From Eremococcus coleocola DSM 15696 (GTDB lineage: Bacteria; Bacillota; Bacilli; Lactobacillales; Aerococcaceae), in the NCBI RefSeq assembly GCF_000428865.1, contig NZ_AUAT01000016.1, forward strand, positions 1-48,713: a DNA stretch of 48,713 nt, given 5' to 3'. This document shows positions 43,121 to 48,713 of the stretch, piece after piece. How positions within the stretch are numbered: position 1 is the first letter of the stretch; the number at the start of each line of letters is the position of its first letter. Under the pieces are notes generated by a model. That model did no database searches. It saw only the letters and a program-made list of their open reading frames with translations, and had not been told where the DNA came from. The translations under genes were made by a program, and so were the position numbers.

Positions 43121-43950
43121 TTATTGATATTGATTGAGAATGGCTTCAATATGAACTACTGTTTCTTCGATTGATTTATTTTCAATATTAACGACTGGAA
43201 TCCCCAACTGGTCATAGATTTTCTGAGCATATAATAATTCTGACTTAATTCGACTCAAATCATCATAAGCAGATCCTTGACCAAGGCCTAAGACTTTTAC
43301 CCGCTCTTGTCGAATCCGCATAATATAACGGGGACTAGCAATCAGACCAATCAGCTTCTCTTTTGGAACCTGGAATATTTCCTTGGGTAAAGTAATTTCT
43401 GGAACTAAAGGTAGATTAGAAACTTTAAGCGAATTATTATTAGCTAAATAAATAGACAGCGGGGTCTTTGATGTTCTAGACACCCCTAATAAGACCAAAT
43501 CGGATTCTAGAAAACCTCGTGGCGACCGGCCATCATCAAATTTTACAGCAAACTCAATCGCATCAACTCGGTCAAAATAGTTTTTATTCATAGCATGGAT
43601 TGAACCGCTTTGGCGGGTGGGTTTCAGTTGGGTCCGCCGTGAAATAATCCGCATCAGCGGAGAAATATAATCCACATGGTCTAGTCCATGTAAGGTACAA
43701 AATTCTTCTACCATCTGATTTAATTGGTCTGAAACCAAAGTTGTAATCACGATGGCTTGTTCCTTAAGGGCATCTTCCAAGATTGGTATTAAGGTTTGAC
43801 TATCCCTAACAAAAGGAAAACGTCGTATTTCATCAATTGCTAACTGGGGATATTGAGCTAAACCTGCTTGGGTAACTTTCTGGCTGTTGCACCGACTGAG
43901 TCAGAAATCATAAAGATTGCTAGTGGGCTTCCTTCTTGACTGGCTTTCAT
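43121..43950 (-). pseudogene. PPDK regulatory protein (PSRP, kinase/pyrophosphorylase), frameshifted
   Basis: An intact copy would use ADP to phosphorylate, and phosphate to dephosphorylate, the active-site Thr of pyruvate,phosphate dikinase. ATG 43950 follows directly on the stop of the CcpN-like gene (TAGATG). MKASQEGSPLAIFMISDSVGATA matches the family's start (its SDSVG(E/A)TA nucleotide segment). One base is then missing near 43882-43884. In the other frame the family sequence continues from QKVTQAGLAQYPQLAIDE to the C-terminus, including LGVSRTSKTPLS and GLGQGSAYDD. Without the frame change only a 31-residue peptide is made; an internal ATG (43780) would give a protein without the N-terminal part. 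Confidence 0.8.
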
Positions 43951-44568
43951 CTACTCAACCACCCCCAAGTCAACTAATAAATAGGCTAAACTGGTCTTGG
44001 ATAATTTACCAACTACCTGTTTTGATTGGTCTGATTTTAATACGGGTAAAGAGTCAATTTCAAAGTCACGTAGCATTTGCCCCGCTTCTAAGACCGGACG
44101 ATTCGGATAAGTGACATGTATATTAGGCCAACGCGTCATCATAACGGCAATCGGAACGGAAACATCACTTTTATTAAGTACAGTCCTAAGTAAATCTTTT
44201 CTTGAAACTAAGCCAACTAACTCTTCGTTATCATCGACTACATAGAGGGAGCCAGCATCATGTAAGAAAAGATGACTAATTGCCATTTGAACACTAGTGT
44301 CCTGCTTAATAATAATAGCCGGGATCATAATTTCAGCTACGGTCATGTGATTTAACTTATCTAGAAATAGAGGTTGAAAATCTAGACCTGAATAAAAATA
44401 TCCTATCTTGGGCCGAGCATCCAAGATGCCCGTCATGGTCAAAATCGCAAAATCACTTCTTAAAGTTGACCGACTTAAGCCCAAAAGTTGGGCAATTGTA
44501 TCCCCATTAATGGGTTCATTGGCTTTAACAATTTCAATAATTTGATATTGTCGTGGACTTAGTTCCAT
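43951..44568 (-). CDS. CcpN-like transcriptional repressor (HTH plus two CBS domains)
   Basis: 205 residues. The N-terminal winged HTH (about 3-60, ELSPRQYQIIEIVKANEPI and the recognition helix SRSTLRSDFAIL) is followed by paired CBS domains (about 75-195, with MVGLVSRKDLLRT-like segment ELVGLVSRKDLLRTVLN). B. subtilis CcpN represses gluconeogenic genes (gapB, pckA) in the presence of glycolytic substrates, sensing ATP/ADP through CBS. Here it is encoded between ppdK and PSRP, so it probably regulates ppdK. GGAGCG-type ribosome site 5' of ATG 44568. Confidence 0.88.
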   Translation of the reverse strand: MELSPRQYQIIEIVKANEPINGDTIAQLLGLSRSTLRSDFAILTMTGILDARPKIGYFYSGLDFQPLFLDKLNHMTVAEIMIPAIIIKQDTSVQMAISHLFLHDAGSLYVVDDNEELVGLVSRKDLLRTVLNKSDVSVPIAVMMTRWPNIHVTYPNRPVLEAGQMLRDFEIDSLPVLKSDQSKQVVGKLSKTSLAYLLVDLGVVE

Positions 44569-44592
44569 ACTTACATCGCTCCATTATTTGAT

Positions 44593-47220
44593 TTAATACT
44601 TTCTTGGTTGCTTAATCGTAGCTTGAGCAGCAGCTAATTGAGCCACCGGCAAGCGGAAAGGTGAACATGACACATAGTCTAAACCAATATTATGGAAGAA
44701 TTCAATTGATTTAGGGTCGCCGCCTAATTCTCCACAAACGCCCATGGTTATTCCCGGACGGCTAGCTCTAGCTTTTTGACTTGCAATTTTAACTAATTCA
44801 CCGACCCCTTCTTGGTCAATGGTTTGGAAAGGATCAAAGGCTAAGACCCGGTCTTTAATGTAGGATTGGATAAATTTACCCGCATCATCACGGGAGAAAC
44901 CATAGGTCATTTGGGTTAGGTCATTGGTACCGAAAGAAATAAACTCTGCATCCTCAGCTAATTGGTCGGCTGTCAGACAAGCCCGTGGTAATTCAACCAT
45001 GGTTCCAATCTGGTAATCTACGGTATCGCCCTTTTCATCAAAAATCGCTTGAATCCGTTTTTCCAAGAAGGCTTTGCTTTCTTTAAGTTCTTCTTTCATT
45101 CCCACCAATGGAATCATAATTTCCGGCTCAACGTTAACACCTTGTGCTTTTAATTCTAAGGCGGCTTCAATAATCGCTTGAACTTGCATTTGATAAAGCA
45201 TTGGGTAAGAAATGGCTAAACGTACCCCGCGGTGACCAAGCATTGGATTTACTTCATGAAGTTCAAGAACACGTCGGTTTAATTTGGCTGGATCCATTTC
45301 AAGTTGCTTAGCAACTTGAGCGATATCTTCTTGAGAAGACGGTACAAACTCATGTAGCGGTGGATCTAATAAACGGACAACCACTGGTAGACCTTCCATT
45401 TGTTGGAAAATAGTTGAAAAATCTTCTTTTTGGAAATTGATTAAATTATCCAAGGCAGCTTGACGTTCTTGATCGTTTTCAGCAAGAATGAACCGCCGCA
45501 TATGTGGTAGACGATCTGAACCAAAGAACATGTGCTCCGTCCGAACTAAGCCAATTCCGGCTGCTTTAAAACGAAGTCCTGTTTCAATATCACTTGGAGT
45601 TTCAGCGTTCATCCTTACTTTCATATCGGCAATTTCGCGGGCCCAAGTCATTATTTTTTCAAAGCGTTCGTCTGCCTCAGATGGAATCGTAGGCACTTCG
45701 CCTAAATAGAGGGTACCAGTAGAACCGTCAACTGAAATTAAATCTCCTTCATGTAAAACACCACCAGGATATTCAACCACTTTTTCTGCTTCTTTAATTC
45801 GGATATCTTCACAACCGACTACACAACAAGTTCCCATCCCCCGAGCCACGACAGCCGCATGAGAAGTTAGACCTCCTCGGCTAGTTACAATTGCAGCCGA
45901 AGATACCATGCCTTCAATATCTTCTGGAGAAGTTTCTTGTCGCATTAAGATAACACGTTCTCCCATTAAGTTATGTTCTTTAGCAGTCGCAGCATCAAAA
46001 TAAATATGGCCAACGGCTGCCCCAGGACTCGCTGCTAAACCAGAATCTGTTATTACAGGGAAATTAGCCACTTGATTTGGATCAAACATCGGATGTAAGA
46101 GTTGATTAATCGCAGCAGGGTTAATTTGCATTAGCGCTTGTCCCTTATCAACAATGCCTTCCATTGCCATTTCATAAGCAATATTTAAAGCAGATTTGGC
46201 TGTTCGCTTACCATTCCGGGTTTGGAGAATGAATAGCTTACCATTTTCAACTGTAAATTCAATATCTTGCATGTCGCCATAATGCCGTTCTAATTTTTCT
46301 GAAATCGCATTAAATTGATAATAGATTTTCGGCATTAAATCATTCAATGAAGAAATTGGCTTAGGTGTCCGAATACCAGCCACGACGTCTTCCCCTTGAG
46401 CATTTAATAAGAATTCACCGAAAAGTTCATTCTCACCGGTATTTGGGTTCCTTGAGAAAGTAACACCCGTTCCAGATGTTTCACCCAAGTTACCAAAGAC
46501 CATTTCTTGAATATTAACCGCTGTCCCCATGGTATGTGGAATATGATTTAAATTCCGGTACACAATGGCCCGATCATTATCCCAAGAAGCAAAAACAGCT
46601 TTAACTGCATCATAGAGTTGTTGAATTGGTTCTTGGGGGAAAGTTAATTGGTTGGCTTGGTAGACTTCTTTGTAGCGTCTAACCACTTCTTTTAAATCAT
46701 CTACCGTTAAATCTAAGTCTGAAGAATATGCTTTACTTGATTTGATATCATCTAAAATATCTTCAAAAGCGCGTCCGTCAATTCCATAAACAACGTTTCC
46801 AAACATTTGCAATAAACGACGATAACAGTCATAAGCAAACCTTGGGTTAGAAGTTAAATCAGCTAAGTATTCTACATTTTGATCATTTAAACCTAAATTT
46901 AAAATTGTATCCATCATACCAGGCATTGAAATAGCTGCACCAGACCGAACTGATACCAAAAGTAAGGAGTTAGGATTTGAGAATTGCTTTCCTGTTTTCA
47001 TCTCCATTTCTTCTAAGTACTGATCAATTTGTTGCTTCAACTCTAGGGATAAAGTCCGATCACCATCTAAAAACGCTAAACAAGCTTTAGTAGAAATCGT
47101 AAAACCGTTTGGAATCGGTAAACCAATCCGCGTCATTTCGGCTAAATTTGCCCCCTTACCGCCTAAAATGTCACGCATAGACGCATTACCTTCACTGAAA
47201 TGATACAATAATTTTTCCAT
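44593..47220 (-). CDS. ppdK: Pyruvate,phosphate dikinase
   Basis: 875 residues, as in other bacterial PPDKs. It interconverts PEP, AMP and PPi with pyruvate, ATP and Pi. In order: ATP-grasp N-terminal domain, swivelling phosphohistidine domain with the catalytic His in GGLTSHAAVVARG (about 450-462; the Thr beside it is the PSRP target), and PEP/pyruvate TIM-barrel C-terminus ending GVCGELGGDP. ATG 47220 is chosen because GGAGG lies five bases upstream; an earlier in-frame ATG at 47232 overlaps that site. It leads the operon ppdK-ccpN-like-PSRP. Confidence 0.95.
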   Translation of the reverse strand: MEKLLYHFSEGNASMRDILGGKGANLAEMTRIGLPIPNGFTISTKACLAFLDGDRTLSLELKQQIDQYLEEMEMKTGKQFSNPNSLLLVSVRSGAAISMPGMMDTILNLGLNDQNVEYLADLTSNPRFAYDCYRRLLQMFGNVVYGIDGRAFEDILDDIKSSKAYSSDLDLTVDDLKEVVRRYKEVYQANQLTFPQEPIQQLYDAVKAVFASWDNDRAIVYRNLNHIPHTMGTAVNIQEMVFGNLGETSGTGVTFSRNPNTGENELFGEFLLNAQGEDVVAGIRTPKPISSLNDLMPKIYYQFNAISEKLERHYGDMQDIEFTVENGKLFILQTRNGKRTAKSALNIAYEMAMEGIVDKGQALMQINPAAINQLLHPMFDPNQVANFPVITDSGLAASPGAAVGHIYFDAATAKEHNLMGERVILMRQETSPEDIEGMVSSAAIVTSRGGLTSHAAVVARGMGTCCVVGCEDIRIKEAEKVVEYPGGVLHEGDLISVDGSTGTLYLGEVPTIPSEADERFEKIMTWAREIADMKVRMNAETPSDIETGLRFKAAGIGLVRTEHMFFGSDRLPHMRRFILAENDQERQAALDNLINFQKEDFSTIFQQMEGLPVVVRLLDPPLHEFVPSSQEDIAQVAKQLEMDPAKLNRRVLELHEVNPMLGHRGVRLAISYPMLYQMQVQAIIEAALELKAQGVNVEPEIMIPLVGMKEELKESKAFLEKRIQAIFDEKGDTVDYQIGTMVELPRACLTADQLAEDAEFISFGTNDLTQMTYGFSRDDAGKFIQSYIKDRVLAFDPFQTIDQEGVGELVKIASQKARASRPGITMGVCGELGGDPKSIEFFHNIGLDYVSCSPFRLPVAQLAAAQATIKQPRKY

Positions 47221-47230
47221 AATGACCTCC

Positions 47231-47285
47231 ATTAGTGTTGAATATTTACAAAATATAGTATAAATGTCGCACTAATAATAGTCAA
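47231..47285 (-). promoter_or_regulatory. ppdK promoter with repeated candidate operator
   Basis: Minus-strand TTGACT (47285-47280), 17-bp spacer, TATACT (47262-47257). The spacer carries the repeat TTATTAGTGCGACATT (47278-47263), and a related inverted sequence lies at 47231-47246, just before the ribosome site. A third copy (TTATTAGTGCAACATT) is at 47437-47422. Likely operators of the CcpN-like repressor. The 47286-47420 stretch otherwise shows nothing. Confidence 0.6.
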
Positions 47286-47434
47286 TATAAAATCGATGAT
47301 TTGTATAAACAAAATAAACACTTATAAATTAAAGCCTCTATTAAAAGCTTTAACAAAGTTTCAAATAACATGATTAAACATCTTGAAATAACAAAAAAAA
47401 TAAATATTAGAAATAAATTAAAATGTTGCACTAA

Positions 47435-47456
47435 TAAAAAAGCCCCTAAGGGGCTA
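47435..47456 (-). terminator. Terminator downstream of the EamA pseudogene
   Basis: Stem AGCCCC/GGGGCT with a 3-nt loop, followed by TTTTTTATT on the minus strand. Confidence 0.8.
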
Positions 47457-47494
47457 AAGTAATAATTAAAAAAGTTAAATATTTAAAGAAAATC

Positions 47495-48424
47495 TTAAGT
47501 TAAAAGACGATCATTAATATTTGGAAGACTTAATTTAACTGGCAGATTTGAAATATAAATCGCTAGAAAAGTTAAACATAAACCAAATATCGCTATAGAG
47601 GTCGGCTATTCATGATAGAGGATTAAACCCATAACCATAGCTGCTGGCGTCTCTCCTGACACCAAAATAGCTACTTTACCCGCTTCTAAAAAATTCATGG
47701 ACATGGCATACAAACCAGATAGAATAACAGATAAGAATACAGCATCTAGACCTAACCATAAGAATAACTGGGGTTGATTCGCCGAACTTTGCCAGAATAC
47801 ATGAAAAACAGTGACAAAACTAATACTTATTGCCGTAAAGAGAGAACCATAAAATATTAAAGTTAAGTAATGAGATTGACGAACAGCTAATTGTTTGGAA
47901 AAAATTCCATATACCCCGTAGAAAAAAAACGCTAAAGCTCCGTAAATAATGCCAGTATAAGTCCATTTCAAACTAGCTGATTCCAAAACACCCGAAACAA
48001 ATATCACACAAAGTAAAGTTAGGCCCACACAAATCTGTTTACTAATCGTAATCTTTTCCTTGAAAAATATAGCAGCAAAATACACGACAAAAACAGGAAC
48101 TAAAGCTGATAAAACTGCAGCTAAAACCAGGAAGGTCTAAATAATAGCAATATTATAAAAGACATTAATAATTCCCATTCCGATTACACCAGATCCTATC
48201 ATTAAAGTCCAATCTTTATAGGATACCTTAAAAAGTCTTGAATCTTTGATTAAAATAATTAAACCTAAAAATAAAGCTGCAGAAAACATTCGTCCGAAAA
48301 TTGTTACATAATTATTCACTCCAAAACTTGATAATTGCCGAATAAACAAGCCACTACTCCCCCACATTAAACCAGCAAGCAAAAGCCAAATCCACCTAAA
48401 CCTTTTCAAGTCCTTATCTTCTCT
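47495..48424 (-). pseudogene. EamA/DMT-family transporter, broken by two in-frame amber codons
   Basis: An intact relative would be a ten-helix drug/metabolite exporter with two EamA repeats. The frame starts near 48424 (MREDKDLKRF-like region; TTG start, exact site unclear) and reads LLLAGLMWGSSGLFIRQL. It meets TAG at 48139-48137 after YNIAII and continues in the same frame (LVPVFVVYFAAIFFKEKIT). It meets a second TAG at 47608-47606 after YHE, then runs to TAA at 47497 through a last helix (AIFGLCLTFLAIYISNL). No frame change is needed. Two stops make it a decayed gene, unless amber codons are read through. Confidence 0.8.
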
Positions 48425-48445
48425 CAAAATATTAAATAATAAAAA

Positions 48446-48467
48446 AAGACTAGCCTCAGCTAGTCTT
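48446..48467 (-). terminator. Terminator of the tRNA cluster
   Basis: Stem AAGACTAGC/GCTAGTCTT with a 4-nt loop and a run of Ts on the minus strand, 5 bp after tRNA-Gly. Confidence 0.9.
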
Positions 48468-48471
48468 ATCA

Positions 48472-48542
48472 AGCGGGTGACGAGAATCGAACTCGCGACA
48501 ACAGCTTGGAAGGCTGTAGTTTTACCACTAAACTACACCCGC
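48472..48542 (-). tRNA. tRNA-Gly (anticodon TCC)
   Basis: 71 nt. Acceptor GCGGGTG pairs with CACCCGC; anticodon loop CTTCCAA within stem ACAGC/GCTGT; T arm GAGTTCGATTC. No CCA encoded. Reads Gly codons GGA/GGG. Confidence 0.95.
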
Positions 48543-48549
48543 ATAAAAG

Positions 48550-48622
48550 CGGTCCGGACGGGATTTGAACCCGCGATCTCCTGCGTGACAGGCAGGCATG
48601 TTGACCCCTACACCACCGGACC
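48550..48622 (-). tRNA. tRNA-Asp (anticodon GTC)
   Basis: 73 nt. Acceptor GGTCCGG/CCGGACC; anticodon stem CCTGC/GCAGG around CTGTCAC; T loop GTTCAAATC. Reads GAC/GAT. Confidence 0.95.
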
Positions 48623-48635
48623 AATAAAATATAAA

Positions 48636-48708
<73 letters not shown>

Positions 48709-48713
48709 ATAAT

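Overview
The window looks like chromosome from a low-GC Gram-positive bacterium of the order Lactobacillales. The pheS and leuS T-box leaders, MutS2, the ZapA/CvpA/MutS2/TrxA cluster, PepV dipeptidase and strong AGGAGG-type ribosome sites all fit. The mix of genes suggests a relative of Aerococcus/Facklamia (Aerococcaceae); this family placement is a guess from general knowledge, not shown by the sequence. Most genes are on the minus strand. Exceptions are a three-gene ABC operon (25.6-29.3 kb), one tRNA methyltransferase gene, one membrane protein gene and the IS fragment at the left edge.

Layout. 0-3.5 kb is an AT-rich, decaying accessory region: the right end of an IS3-family element inserted in an amidase gene, two small-molecule methyltransferases, a DJ-1/PfpI pseudogene and a truncated P-loop kinase. 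3.6-6.8 kb is an operon of an ADP-ribosylglycohydrolase-like protein that lacks its metal-binding aspartates, an acidic unknown protein and a secreted beta-lactamase-fold protein. 6.9-10.9 kb holds trxA, mutS2, cvpA and zapA. 11-12 kb holds an ElaA-type acetyltransferase and a YbaK-type editing protein, with an unusual repeat cluster upstream. 12.2-17.6 kb is an Ugp-like ABC operon ending in a metallophosphoesterase. 17.9-19.4 kb is an aldehyde dehydrogenase with a perfect operator palindrome. 19.8-20.6 kb has an unknown acidic protein and a sensor-kinase fragment. 20.7-24.6 kb is T-box-pheS-pheT. 24.6-29.3 kb has an HD protein diverging from the second ABC operon. 29.4-39.6 kb carries an rRNA methyltransferase, pepV, an RsuA-type pseudouridine synthase, a MurJ/SpoVB-like flippase with a very long acidic N-terminus, leuS with its T-box, and mnmM. 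39.7-43 kb has metK, a membrane protein and two broken genes. 43.1-47.3 kb is the pyruvate,phosphate dikinase operon ppdK-ccpN-like-PSRP, where the PSRP gene is frameshifted. 47.5-48.7 kb is a broken EamA transporter gene and three tRNA genes (Gly, Asp, initiator-type Met).

The most interesting system is a probable phosphate-starvation module. Both ABC operons are preceded by TTTACA hexamers at an exact 11-bp period (TTTACA-N5-TTTACA), which is the layout of Gram-positive PhoP boxes. In the 25.4-kb promoter there are four in tandem, 15 bp upstream of a consensus TATAAT. One operon encodes an Ugp-type importer plus a cytoplasmic phosphoesterase. The other encodes an AfuABC/'iron-type' importer, and Pho-type control suggests it carries a phosphorylated compound rather than iron. 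Neither binding protein has a lipobox cysteine. Other points of note are a promoter-overlapping repeat ahead of ppdK that may be the CcpN-like operator, and a 45-bp 'both ends only' IS remnant sitting in the loop of a transcription terminator.

About nine genes are broken by stops, frameshifts, deletions or IS insertion. That is a high load for 48.7 kb and suggests ongoing genome reduction, or in part assembly errors.
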